Source of the DNA: Leptolyngbyaceae cyanobacterium SM1_4_3
GTDB lineage: Bacteria > Cyanobacteriota > Cyanobacteriia > Elainellales > Elainellaceae
Length of the DNA stretch: 39,194 nucleotides
NCBI GenBank assembly: GCA_012031415.1
Contig: JAAUTN010000021.1
Coordinates: 1-39,194 of the forward strand
Reading direction: 5' to 3'
Shown here: one piece after another, positions 19,437-27,600 of the stretch
Layout: every line of letters begins with the position of its first letter
Numbering within the stretch: the first letter of the stretch is position 1
Made by a program: the position numbers and the translations under genes
Notes under the pieces: generated by a model
Databases searched by the model: none
Told to the model about the DNA's origin: nothing
What the model saw: only the letters and a program-made list of their open reading frames with translations

Positions 19437-19610
19437 CCGAATGGGGCTTGATGAAATTTGACCAGAAACAAAACCTTTCCTGCGACAGATAGCTGCTAGC
19501 AACCTGTCACAGATGAAATAATTCTTGTGAGGTAGTCCTCATACATGAGGTTTTACTCACAGACAGCGTGCTAGTCAGGTCGGGAAGCCGAGCTTGGATC
19601 AAGCGGTCGG
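19437..19610 (+). ncRNA. Candidate rod-shaped structured RNA, 6S-like outline
   Basis: A gene-free stretch folds by eye into one long rod. From outside in: CCGA 19437-19440 with TCGG 19607-19610; GCTTGAT 19446-19452 with ATCAAGC 19598-19604; a large internal bubble; TTCC 19477-19480 with GGAA 19583-19586; CGAC 19483-19486 with GTCG 19579-19582; CTG with CAG; CTAGCA 19496-19501 with TGCTAG 19569-19574; CTGTC 19504-19508 with GACAG 19562-19566; TGTGAG 19526-19531 with CTCACA 19556-19561; CCTCA 19537-19541 with TGAGG 19546-19550 and a TACA loop. That is about 44 pairs in 174 bases, with a central bubble. The outline recalls 6S RNA. A possible -10 box, TATAGC, lies at 19393-19398. Strand and exact ends are uncertain, and identity with 6S is an inference. 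Confidence 0.4.
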
Positions 19611-20161
19611 AAACGCTCTCAGGGCTTCTTCCAGAGTCACAAGCAGCCTTTAGGGTGATCATCATAGAGCTAGTAAAATCTTAGGGGACTCAACTCAAGG
19701 CGATCGCAACCGAAGCTAAAGCAATTAAAGCTTGAGTTGGATGACTTGTGAAGGGGGCGAGTTTGCATTCTAGGGAAGGTAAAGGTCAAATTGCTAGAGG
19801 TGCGAACCTTCAGAGTCAGACTCTTAAACACGGTTAGGCTGAATCTGATTGAGCTTGCGCTACTGCTTAAGTTCAAAGCATCTAACTTTACCCATCATTC
19901 TAGCGACTGTTGAGCAAAGTTTGGGATCAATCGACAGAATTTGATTTGGAAGATACAACGTTAGCATAGAACTGTCTGAGTCAAGATTTGATGAAATTTT
20001 TGAGATGCTATTTGAAATTTCTGCATTGCAGACTGACAACTGTAGGGCAATCCTGAGTAATTCATAAAAATGCTCGTCCCAGACGGGCACTTCACAAATC
20101 ATCCTTTTCATGGATCAAGTAGGCTTGCCCTATATTGGCTTAAAGAACGGAACGAAGAAGT
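19611..20161. other. Remainder of gene-poor region
   Basis: Just after the rod RNA, GAAGCC-type pairing continues toward GGGCTTCTTCC at 19622-19632. CAACTCAAG (19691-19699) and CTTGAGTTG (19731-19739) form a perfect 9-base inverted repeat with a 31-base loop containing a HIP1 site. A weak reading frame on the minus strand (19860-20111) is listed separately. Nothing else recognisable is present. Confidence 0.5.
19860..20111 (-). CDS. Doubtful 83-residue open frame
   Basis: The frame begins MKRMICEVPVWDEHFYELLR and continues with IALQLSVCNAEISNSISKIS. It has no recognised domain, and no ribosome binding site lies upstream of the first ATG. Serine-rich composition in the middle and absence of HIP1 sites leave it undecided. 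It is divergent from the creatininase-family gene, 50 bases away. It may be a remnant or a lineage-specific small gene; I do not recognise it. Confidence 0.25.
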   Translation of the reverse strand: MKRMICEVPVWDEHFYELLRIALQLSVCNAEISNSISKISSNLDSDSSMLTLYLPNQILSIDPKLCSTVARMMGKVRCFELKQ

Positions 20162-20908
20162 ATGCTGCTGCACCTCAGCACCTGGCTTGAAGTAGAAGCT
20201 CATTTAACTCAATCCCAGGGCATCATCTTACCTATTGGCTCAACAGAGCAACACGGCCCAAGTGGACTGATTGGCACTGACGCAATTTGTGCAGAGGCGA
20301 TCGCCCGGGGCGTAGGAGATTCTACCCAAGCGCTAGTTGGTCCCACTATCAACGTGGGCATGGCGCTCCATCATACTGCTTTTCCGGGTAGCATTAGCTT
20401 GCGTCCCAGCACCCTGATTTTGGTTGTCCGAGACTACCTTGTTAGCCTGACCAAAGCTGGATTTACCAAATTCTTCTTCATCAATGGACACGGCGGCAAC
20501 ATTGCCACTCTCAAGGCAGCTTTTGCTGAAAGCTATGCTGTTTTGTCAGACTTAAACGTGCCTAACGCGGATCGGGTGCAGTGCCGCCTTGCAAACTGGT
20601 TTGCCTGTAGCTCAGTTCAGCAACTGGCAAGAGAACTATATGGCTCTCAGGAAGGCTCTCACGCTACACCCAGTGAGGTTGCCCTGACCCAATATGTTTA
20701 TCCTGAAGCTATCAAGCAGGCTGAACTATCGCCCGAAGTCGCCGCCGGCCATCCTATTTATGGGGCTGCCGATTTTCGACAGCGCTACCCTGATGGGCGA
20801 ATGGGTTCTAACCCAAATTTGGCGACGCCAGAACATGGCAAACAGTTCTATGAAGTGGCAGTGAAAGAGTTAAGCAATAGCTATTTGCAGTTTCTCAATG
20901 CGCCATAA
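20162..20908 (+). CDS. Creatininase-family amidohydrolase
   Basis: A 248-residue member of the creatininase/creatinine amidohydrolase superfamily, metal-dependent C-N hydrolases that include MftE. Metal-site motifs are PIGSTEQHGP with Glu29 and His31, GTDAICAEAIA with Asp40, HHTAFPGSISL, and the hallmark FFINGHGGNIATLKAA. The second acidic site is in EGSHATPSEVALT. Length matches the family. Cyanobacterial members are commonly annotated as creatininase, but the true substrate is unknown; no mycofactocin genes are nearby to suggest an MftE role. A purine-rich stretch, GAACGAAGAAG, precedes the ATG. Confidence 0.92.
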   Translation: MLLHLSTWLEVEAHLTQSQGIILPIGSTEQHGPSGLIGTDAICAEAIARGVGDSTQALVGPTINVGMALHHTAFPGSISLRPSTLILVVRDYLVSLTKAGFTKFFFINGHGGNIATLKAAFAESYAVLSDLNVPNADRVQCRLANWFACSSVQQLARELYGSQEGSHATPSEVALTQYVYPEAIKQAELSPEVAAGHPIYGAADFRQRYPDGRMGSNPNLATPEHGKQFYEVAVKELSNSYLQFLNAP

Positions 20909-20936
20909 AGTCAGGCTTATATCAAATGGATTGCCT

Positions 20937-20957
20937 GCTAAAAAGTAACTTTTTAGC
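20937..20957 (+). terminator. Candidate terminator hairpin
   Basis: GCTAAAAAGT-A-ACTTTTTAGC is a perfect inverted repeat starting 28 bases after the stop of the creatininase-family gene. The 3' arm carries a T run. It fits an intrinsic-type terminator, although the stem is AT-rich. Confidence 0.45.
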
Positions 20958-21302
20958 CTTTGGGGTGAAGCGGTAGAAGCTTGAAAAATTCACAGAAATT
21001 TGTACGAAGAAAGTACATTTGGAACTATTTTGCTACAGCTACTTTAAGTTCATTCAAAACAATTAATACAGCACTTTTGCTATATCAAAGAAAGTAACAA
21101 AAACCCAATCGAATCGAGGAGATCAGTGTAATTACTAACCTTTGCTTACAGAATGCTTCCCCCCTCAAATTAGTCAATTTAGGCATTGGGAAATCTTTTT
21201 TAGACCCGTTCGCCACTCGAAAAGTTAGGGAATGATGTCTATATTGAACAGCCACTTGTTAAATAGATGGTTCACATAATGCCTGCGAAGGGAGGGGTTG
21301 AC
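20958..21302. other. Intergenic region upstream of the GAF sensor gene
   Basis: About 345 AT-rich bases without a gene. The promoter of the downstream sensor gene must lie here. GGAGGGG at 21291-21297 is a strong ribosome binding site five bases before the ATG at 21303. No repeat or structure stands out. Confidence 0.5.
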
Positions 21303-22781
21303 ATGGTAAACCCTGAGAGTAGATTGTCTTGTCGTCTTGACAGCACACCTGGTTCCGAGAGAGAGCAACAGCGTCTCGCTATTTTGATGGAATTGGGTTT
21401 GCTGGAGGTTGAAAGTGTGCCGATTTTTGAGGAAGCAACTCAAACAGCAGCACATTCTTTGAGCGCAACAATTTGTATTTTGGGACTCATAGATCGCGAT
21501 CGCCAGTGGTTTAAATCAGCCATTGGGCTTTCTAGAATTGGATTGATGAACAGTCTGGCCTCTTCTCGTCAGCTTCCTCGTGAAGAGGCATTCTGTACTC
21601 ATGTGGTAGACAGCCACCAAGTATTAGCTATTCACGACACCCTCACTCACCCTGCCTTTGCAAACAGTCTGCTAGTTCAGCAGTATGGCATTCGAGCCTA
21701 CCTGGGCGTGCCGTTGCTAACATCTACAGGGCACTGCTTGGGGACATTGGCCATGATGGAGTTAACGCCTCGCAACTTCACGACAAAGGAAATTGAATTC
21801 CTGGAGTTAATCGCTCGTTGGAGCATGAGTGAGTTTGAGCGAAATCATTTGCTAAAACAGTTACAAACACAACAATCTGTTGTACTACAACCTGTTCAAC
21901 CCGTTACAGATATTGCTCCTAAGCCTTCAATTAACCCTCTGGCAAATTCAGTGAAAGTCAGCCTGATTGCTCAGATGACACAAGAGCTTTGTACACCGCT
22001 AACTTCGATTTTGGGAATGGCCAGTGTTCTTAATCGAGAAATCTACGGACCTTTAACAGACAAACAAAAGGAATATATGGATATTGTCCATCACAGCGGA
22101 CAGCATCTTTTGTCATTAGTCAACGAAATTCTAGAATTAGGTGCGTTAGACGATAGCAATCAGGATTTGAGTCTCACCCCTGTGGATATTGAAATGCTAT
22201 GTCAACAGGTTATTAATGCTTTGAAGCAGGTCGCTCAGCGTCGCGATCAGCAGCTTCGGTTGACTGTGGAACCGGGTCATCGTATTTGGTTACTAGACAA
22301 GGATAAAGTACGCCAGATGCTCTATCACCTGGTGTTTGGCATCATTCAATCTGCAAGTACTGAAAGCATTTTGCGAATTCACGTTTCTCGAAAGACAGAT
22401 CAGCTTATCATCAAAGTTTGGGCTTCTCATCCCTGGTTAGGGGATGGACTGCCTCAAGCGGAACTGTATTCTAATGAGTTACTCTCTCCAGAGCAGAAGG
22501 TGGAGCCTACTAGGGGCGATCGCCTTCAAGCTAGTGTCGGTGTTGAGGAAATCTTTGACTCCACGCAGCACAAAGCGAACGGGAATAAAACAGGCGATTT
22601 GGAGTCTGCGTTCAGCACTTCCCACTTAACCAACAGTCGCCACAGCTTGGGGTTAATGCTGACTCGTCAACTCGTTGAGCTACACAGTGGGCAAATTAGA
22701 CTTCAGGGTTCTGCGGAATCAGGATACCGATATGTAATTACTTTGCCTCAAATGACTGAAACAGGCGCAACATCTGATTAA
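21303..22781 (+). CDS. GAF domain histidine-kinase-like protein lacking the phospho-acceptor His
   Basis: About 492 residues from the ATG at 21303, chosen for its strong GGAGGGG ribosome binding site; an ATG 36 bases upstream is weaker. Residues about 15-185 form a GAF domain with EAFCTHVV and YLGVPLLTSTGHCLGTLAMM. A HisKA-like helix pair follows, but the H-box reads MTQELCTPL in place of MSHELRTPL, so Gln227 replaces the histidine. The ATPase region is also degenerate. The N-box segment RQMLYHLVFGIIQSAS lacks its Asn, no DxGxG box is visible, and only the SLGLMLTRQLVELHSG end is kept. It is probably a pseudokinase sensor acting by protein contact. There is no response regulator beside it. 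Confidence 0.88.
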   Translation: MVNPESRLSCRLDSTPGSEREQQRLAILMELGLLEVESVPIFEEATQTAAHSLSATICILGLIDRDRQWFKSAIGLSRIGLMNSLASSRQLPREEAFCTHVVDSHQVLAIHDTLTHPAFANSLLVQQYGIRAYLGVPLLTSTGHCLGTLAMMELTPRNFTTKEIEFLELIARWSMSEFERNHLLKQLQTQQSVVLQPVQPVTDIAPKPSINPLANSVKVSLIAQMTQELCTPLTSILGMASVLNREIYGPLTDKQKEYMDIVHHSGQHLLSLVNEILELGALDDSNQDLSLTPVDIEMLCQQVINALKQVAQRRDQQLRLTVEPGHRIWLLDKDKVRQMLYHLVFGIIQSASTESILRIHVSRKTDQLIIKVWASHPWLGDGLPQAELYSNELLSPEQKVEPTRGDRLQASVGVEEIFDSTQHKANGNKTGDLESAFSTSHLTNSRHSLGLMLTRQLVELHSGQIRLQGSAESGYRYVITLPQMTETGATSD

Positions 22782-22797
22782 TATCAGTTCGACAAAC

Positions 22798-22873
22798 GCG
22801 CTAAATAGTGCCACCCGCGTCGCAGGAGGTACTATTTAGCGCCATTTCAGCCGCACGACGTGCGGCTGGCGCT
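22798..22873. repeat. Compound palindromic element, possible terminator
   Basis: GCGCTAAATAGT (22798-22809) pairs with ACTATTTAGCGC (22831-22842). CAGCCGCAC (22848-22856) pairs with GTGCGGCTG (22860-22868). AGCGCCA (22838-22844) can alternatively pair with TGGCGCT (22867-22873), which would exclude the first stem. It lies 16 bases after the sensor gene stop, so it may end transcription. The layered palindromes look like a REP-type repeat. Confidence 0.7.
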
Positions 22874-22900
22874 ATCGAATTCACATTTGAAATTAAGGAC

Positions 22901-22990
22901 AGGACTTACGTAAATAGAACGCAAAGTCAGGCGATTGCCCCGTAAACAAGGGGCTTAAGCCCCTTGTTTTAAGAGGAATGCGTAAGTTCT
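22901..22990. repeat. 90-bp palindromic element with short terminal inverted repeats
   Basis: The ends AGGACTTACG (22901-22910) and CGTAAGTTCT (22981-22990) are inverted copies with one mismatch. A perfect 26-base palindrome built on GGGGCTTAAGCCCC lies in the centre at 22944-22969. The core, with its CCCGT flank, recurs at 33038-33064. It is a candidate small non-autonomous mobile repeat. Confidence 0.65.
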
Positions 22991-23008
22991 AAGGATACAA
23001 CATATGCT

Positions 23009-25156
23009 TTAGTCAGGTTGTATAGCAGAAGCTAACATTCCTTCCGCATTCGACTGAGCAGACTGATTCGGCTGGTCAGATTGAGTTGGGAGATAGAGGT
23101 TGCGGGTGCGTACCAGTGAGGCAGAATGCTTGACTGGTACCTCGACGATAAATTCAGAGCCGTTGTCTGGCTGAGAGTGGAATCTTAAGTGTCCCTGGTG
23201 CTGGTTGACCACAGTTTGATAGCTAACGGTCAAGCCTAGTCCGATACCGTGACCAATTTGCTTGGTTGTGAAGAAGGGGTCAAAGATTCTAGGCTGAAAT
23301 TCGTAAGGAATGCCGCAACCGTTATCGGCGATCGCCACTCGTACCCAAACTTCACTCGTCAAATCATCTAAGAAAGACTCTGTTTTAATTGTGATAGTTT
23401 TAGACTCTGGCTGGTCGTGATGCAGTGCCTCGACTGCATTGATTAACAAATTCATAAATACCTGATTGAGCAATCTGGGATAGCACTCAACCTCAGGAAT
23501 ATTGTCGTACTGCCGCACAACCTGAATGTCAGACCGGATGTGATTTTGCAGCACAAACAGGGTGCTGTCCAAACCCGCCTGAAGGTTTGCTATTTTGCAG
23601 TGAGCTTCATCCAGGCGAGAAAAGCTGCGTAGTGACAAAACCACCTCTCGGATGCGAGTTGCTCCTGCCCTGATGGAGTTAAGAATGCGGGGTAGATCCT
23701 GCAACAGAAAGTCCAGTTCAATTTCCCGCGCTAAGTCCTGAAGCGAGGAATCAGCTTCAGGGTAGCGGGTCTGATAGTGATTCAATAGCCGCAGCAGGTC
23801 TTTGATGTAGCGCTCAATGTAGGGAATGTTGCCGTAGATGAAGCTGACTGGATTGTTAATTTCATGGGCAACGCCTGCCACCATTTGCCCCAGGCTAGAC
23901 ATCTTTTCGCTTTGAATCAACTGTGCCTGGGTTTGCTGTAGGTCATGTAGCAGTGAGGCGAGATATTCGGCTTGGGCGGCGCTGGCGATCGCCTGCTGTC
24001 GCGTTTGGGCATAGAGGTGCCCTTGCTGAATTGAAATTGCTAATTGGTCTGCAACAGCCTGGGCCAGCTTTTGATCATCCCTTGACCAGTAGCGAATGTG
24101 AGAACACTGATTGAGGTAAAGAATAGCCTGGAGGGTGCCATTTGCCTGTACCGGAACCACTAGCGATGATTTAATTTGAGCAAGCTGATATTCCTGATTG
24201 TCAGCCCCAATCCGAGCGTCCTGGGTGATATCTGAGATGACAACCTGCTGGCGATGTTGAATCACCCACTGAGTAATCGGCCCATTTGTATCAAAATCGT
24301 CTACAGAGGGAGGTAAAGGTGGGCGACAAACCTCAAACAGATGCTTGCGCCTGAAGACTGTCGCATCTGATTCCAAAAGATAGGGAACGGTCTGGTCGCT
24401 ATCTTCCCCTAAATCTTCGACTCGGTGAACCAGGCAGCGATCGGTTTCTAGAACGTCGAGCAGTTGGGCGATCGCCTCAGTCAAAATCGTTTCCAGGTCA
24501 AGACTTTGGCGCGTCTGAGTTGTGATCTGGTTGACGAGTTGTTCTCGCCGCGCTTGTTTTTGGGTTTTTTCGTAAAGCTGCGCCTGACGGATCGCAATTT
24601 CAAGCTGTTGGGCGATCGACTGCATGAATTCAACCTCAGCCCTAGACCAGCGGCGCGGGCGATCGGCAAGACAGGCAATAAACCCAATCGAATTTTCTTG
24701 CCCTCGCACGGGCATCAGCAAATTAGCGTTTGCTCCCAGGATTTGCAGCTTTGACTGGGTAAAAGGTTGATGTTGAGGCAAGAGCCAATTAGCAATTAAA
24801 GCCAGACGCGGCGCAGAGTTGCTTCTAGCGCTGACAACCAATTCTCCGGACTCAATTAGCGGCGCAGCAGAGCCAAAGCGGGACAGCGGATAGTGCCCCA
24901 GGTGAGAAGCATAGCCGTCAACTACTCGCTCACAAACCACCTGAACGCGCTGAGTGTCCTTAAAGTACCAGAAGAAGATGCATCGCTCCAGATTTAGCAG
25001 CGTTGCAACCTCATCTACAGCAGTTTGAAGGACAACCTTAAGCTCCAGGGAATTGCGAATACGATCCACGATCCGACGCAGGAGAGCGTTCTGCTGAATC
25101 GGATCTTGAAATCGAAGTGTCAACAGTTTGTTAATCGGAAAAAACAAGGAGCGCAC
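23009..25156 (-). CDS. GAF-GAF sensor histidine kinase
   Basis: This 715-residue kinase has two GAF domains (about 25-190 and 210-385), a coiled-coil linker rich in Gln, a HisKA-type dimerisation domain and a HATPase_c domain. The H-box is GVAHEINNPVSFIYGN with phospho-acceptor His431. The ATP-binding boxes are intact: N-box VFMNLLINAVEAL, G1 DNGCGIP, F-box FDPFFTTK, G2 GIGLGLTVS. It lacks a membrane segment, so it is a soluble sensor, and no receiver domain or cognate regulator is adjacent. The start is GTG without a clear ribosome binding site, but the first GAF begins near residue 24, so little can be missing. A MITE-like element sits 70 bases upstream, in its probable promoter. Confidence 0.94.
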   Translation of the reverse strand: MRSLFFPINKLLTLRFQDPIQQNALLRRIVDRIRNSLELKVVLQTAVDEVATLLNLERCIFFWYFKDTQRVQVVCERVVDGYASHLGHYPLSRFGSAAPLIESGELVVSARSNSAPRLALIANWLLPQHQPFTQSKLQILGANANLLMPVRGQENSIGFIACLADRPRRWSRAEVEFMQSIAQQLEIAIRQAQLYEKTQKQARREQLVNQITTQTRQSLDLETILTEAIAQLLDVLETDRCLVHRVEDLGEDSDQTVPYLLESDATVFRRKHLFEVCRPPLPPSVDDFDTNGPITQWVIQHRQQVVISDITQDARIGADNQEYQLAQIKSSLVVPVQANGTLQAILYLNQCSHIRYWSRDDQKLAQAVADQLAISIQQGHLYAQTRQQAIASAAQAEYLASLLHDLQQTQAQLIQSEKMSSLGQMVAGVAHEINNPVSFIYGNIPYIERYIKDLLRLLNHYQTRYPEADSSLQDLAREIELDFLLQDLPRILNSIRAGATRIREVVLSLRSFSRLDEAHCKIANLQAGLDSTLFVLQNHIRSDIQVVRQYDNIPEVECYPRLLNQVFMNLLINAVEALHHDQPESKTITIKTESFLDDLTSEVWVRVAIADNGCGIPYEFQPRIFDPFFTTKQIGHGIGLGLTVSYQTVVNQHQGHLRFHSQPDNGSEFIVEVPVKHSASLVRTRNLYLPTQSDQPNQSAQSNAEGMLASAIQPD

Positions 25157-25226
25157 TTAGAAAAAGCTAAAAAGATCTGACGCAAATCAACCAGGTACAT
25201 CGCTTGAAACCAATATCAAACGCACC

Positions 25227-25333
25227 TTAAGGATTGCGGATTAAATAACCTGTGGAGTGGGTGAGACCCCCGCCAAGGATGGGCAAGATGTCCATCCCAC
25301 AAAATGTACAGTTTATTTAGTTTCCAATCCTAA
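25227..25333. repeat. MITE-like element, about 107 bp
   Basis: The left end TTAAGGATTGCGGATTAAAT (25227-25246) continues AACCTGT. It is an imperfect inverted copy of the right end at 25308-25333, which closes in AATCCTAA; about 19 of 24 aligned bases match. An inner hairpin GGATGG/CCATCC lies at 25277-25297. The same terminal sequence recurs at 33188-33211 and, less well, at 34487-34508. It lies upstream of the minus-strand kinase gene. Confidence 0.65.
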
Positions 25334-25726
25334 GTAGAAACAACTGAGGTAGACTGCACCACATCTTTAGCGGCAATCGATAGCTGGTGACTGGTAACTG
25401 GTGGCTAGTAAGCACTAGCTTCCATTCCCGATCGCCGACTACCTGACAGCTTTGTTAAAGCCACACGAGTTATCAGATCGCTCTGATTCAGATAGCCACT
25501 CTTTGAGCATCTGTCTTCTGATAGACAAATTCAGTAGCTTACCTAACTGTATTCAAAAATTTAGCGCGTGACCAGGATCACTTTTCTTTCTGAGTTTGGT
25601 CACTTCCCTTGTTTGCTTGGTCTTGGGTGTGAGGAGGAGTACCACGAATTTCTACCCATTGACTCAACTCGTTATCTTACGCAATGTTACATATTAATTA
25701 CATGAATTTAATGTTAGTGGTTTTCT
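25334..25726. other. Intergenic region, no gene seen
   Basis: About 390 bases between the MITE-like element and a small gene. There are short imperfect repeats such as AGCTGGTGACTGGTAACTGGTGGCTAG near 25381, a locally repetitive stretch. I see no gene, tRNA or clear promoter. Confidence 0.45.
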
Positions 25727-25936
25727 TTGGTTCCTACGTCTGCTCAAATTCAGCCTCAATCTGATATTGCTCAAGTTGTTGAGAAAATTTTTTCTTCCCG
25801 CAGGATTACTCGTGCTGATCAGCATCGCTTTATGTCTACGGCTCTCTCTAAAGTGCGGCTTAGCCACGATGAGCAGATTTACGTTAATCGAGTTTTTGAA
25901 GCGCTGCGGAGGGGACTAGTGAAGGTTGTGGACTAA
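25727..25936 (+). CDS. Small conserved cyanobacterial protein of unknown function
   Basis: A 69-residue protein, mostly helical by composition. A variable start is followed by IFSSRRITRADQHRFMST and LSKVRLSHDEQIYVNRVFEA, ending LRRGLVKVVD. This pattern, an ITRADQ helix followed by LSxxEQxxVNRVFEALRRGLVKVVD, recalls small hypothetical proteins widespread in cyanobacteria; no function is known to me. The only start before the conserved part is TTG at 25727, since an in-frame stop lies at 25715-25717. A rare start codon could mean low or regulated translation. Confidence 0.7.
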   Translation: MVPTSAQIQPQSDIAQVVEKIFSSRRITRADQHRFMSTALSKVRLSHDEQIYVNRVFEALRRGLVKVVD

Positions 25937-26005
25937 GGGTGTGGTATTAAAGTGAAGAGGTCAGCCTGATTGTCAGGCAGGCTGATTCAGAGAGTAGAGA
26001 AACCT

Positions 26006-27274
26006 ATGTCTTTACAAGTGCTTGAGCTGCTGCTGCGTCGATGTCGGCTGATTCATTTTGATCGACCCGCTGAAACGGTTGATATTGCTATCCAAGCTGG
26101 AAAAATTGTGGCGATCGCCCCCCACCTCGACCAGCCCGCCCAGCTAGAGCTAGATATTCAAGAGCAATTGGTCAGTCCGCCCTTTGTAGAGTCCCACATT
26201 CACCTCGACTCTGCTCTAACTGCGGGAGAACCTCGCTGGAATCAAAGCGGTACGTTGTTTGAAGGCATTGAGATTTGGCGCGATCGCAAGCAATCTCTAA
26301 CGATAGAAGACGTAAAGCAGCGGGCGATCGCCACGCTCAAGCAACAGGCAATGCAGGGTGTGCTGTTTGTCCGCAGTCATGCGGATGTGAGCGAACAAAA
26401 CCTGATTGCTCTCAAAGGTTTGCTGGAAGTTCGCGAAGAAGTCAAAGACTGGATCACGCTGCAAGTGGTCGCTTTTCCTCAGGATGGCATATACGGCGAT
26501 GCCAAGAACGACGAACTGATGGAAGAAGCGCTGAGACTGGGCGTTGATGTAGTCGGCGGCATTCCTCACTATGAGTTGACCCGTGAAGATGGCGTGCGAT
26601 CGATTCACCGGATTTTTGAACTGGCGCAAAAGTACGATCGCCTGATCGACATTCACTGTGACGAAATTGACGATGACCAGTCTCGGTTTCTGGAGGTAGT
26701 TGCTGCCTGCGCCCTGCGGACGGGCATGGGTTCACGGGTGACAGCCAGCCACACCACCGCTTTTGGCTCCTACAACAATGCTTATGCCTTCAAACTATTG
26801 GGTTTCTTGCAGCGCACACCCATTAATTTCATTGCCAATCCGCTAATCAACATCACGCTTCAGGGACGGGCAGACACTTACCCCAAACGGCGCGGCGTAA
26901 CGCGAGTCAAAGAACTCTGGCAGCAAGGGCAAAACGTGAGCCTGGGGCATGATTGCGTTCAAGACCCCTGGTATAGCCTGGGAACGGGCAATATGTTGGA
27001 TGTGGCGAGCATGGCAGTTCATGTTTGCCAAATGACGGGTACGCCAGAGATTGATGCCTGCTATAACATGATTACTTGGCACGGCGCAAAGACGCTGAAC
27101 ATTGAAGACCAGTACGGCGTTGAGGTAGGCAAACCCGCCAATTTAATTGTGTTGGATGCGGGCGATCGCTACGAGGCTATTCGTCGCCGCGCCACAGTTC
27201 GCTATGTCATCTCCAGAGGAAAACTGTTGGCACACACGGAGCCACCAAATTCTCAATGGAAAGGCTTGGGTTAA
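26006..27274 (+). CDS. codA: CodA-type cytosine deaminase family amidohydrolase
   Basis: A 422-residue amidohydrolase very similar to E. coli cytosine deaminase, which converts cytosine to uracil in pyrimidine salvage. Aligned motifs include FVESHIHLDSAL with His64 and His66, NQSGTLFEGIE, RSHADVSE, GADVVG-like VDVVGGIPHYE, DIHCDEIDDDQSRF with His217 and Glu220, VTASHTTAFGSYN, DTYPKRRGVTRVKELW, and GHDCVQDPWYSLGTGNM with metal ligand Asp316. Numbering is offset by +3 from E. coli throughout. The residue after Asp316 is Cys317, where E. coli has Asp314, a substrate-contact residue; this may shift substrate preference. ATG 26006 follows AGAGAGTAGAGA. An upstream TTG (25970) is less likely. No codB-type permease is adjacent. 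Confidence 0.9.
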   Translation: MSLQVLELLLRRCRLIHFDRPAETVDIAIQAGKIVAIAPHLDQPAQLELDIQEQLVSPPFVESHIHLDSALTAGEPRWNQSGTLFEGIEIWRDRKQSLTIEDVKQRAIATLKQQAMQGVLFVRSHADVSEQNLIALKGLLEVREEVKDWITLQVVAFPQDGIYGDAKNDELMEEALRLGVDVVGGIPHYELTREDGVRSIHRIFELAQKYDRLIDIHCDEIDDDQSRFLEVVAACALRTGMGSRVTASHTTAFGSYNNAYAFKLLGFLQRTPINFIANPLINITLQGRADTYPKRRGVTRVKELWQQGQNVSLGHDCVQDPWYSLGTGNMLDVASMAVHVCQMTGTPEIDACYNMITWHGAKTLNIEDQYGVEVGKPANLIVLDAGDRYEAIRRRATVRYVISRGKLLAHTEPPNSQWKGLG

Positions 27275-27354
27275 GATGGTCGATGAATGTGCAATATAGA
27301 TTGACTCTCAATCGTAAATTGATTAGGGTTTGGGCGACTAACCAGGTGTTCTAA

Positions 27355-27600
27355 ATGCCTACTCTATTACGAATAGGTGCATACCGTTTCTTCTGTTACG
27401 CAGGCGATCGGGATGAGCCGCCCCATGCCCACGTCGAACGAGAGCGCAATGAAGCTAAGTTTTGGTTGAATCCAGTTCGGCTGCAAAGCAATCGAGGCTT
27501 TAATCGTGCAGAAATCAATCGCATTCAGAAACTGGTTGAAGAACATCAAGAGCAACTATTAACTGGCTGGTATGACTTCTTTAGTGACGGAACTGATTGA
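27355..27600 (+). CDS. DUF4160 domain protein
   Basis: An 81-residue protein matching the DUF4160 pattern: MPTLLRIGAYRFFCYAGDRD, then EPPHAHVERERNEAKFWLNP, ending in a helix LVEEHQEQLLTGWYDFF. The GDxxEPPHAHV motif is the family hallmark. DUF4160 genes are commonly paired with DUF2442, as here, and the pair behaves in genomes like a small toxin-antitoxin-type or accessory module; the biochemical role is not established. The 3' end overlaps the next gene by 29 bases, implying coupled translation. Confidence 0.88.
   Translation: MPTLLRIGAYRFFCYAGDRDEPPHAHVERERNEAKFWLNPVRLQSNRGFNRAEINRIQKLVEEHQEQLLTGWYDFFSDGTD

Noticed and set aside
21267-21302. ATG 21267 as start of the GAF pseudokinase
   Set aside because: The strong GGAGGGG lies after it and directly serves the ATG at 21303.
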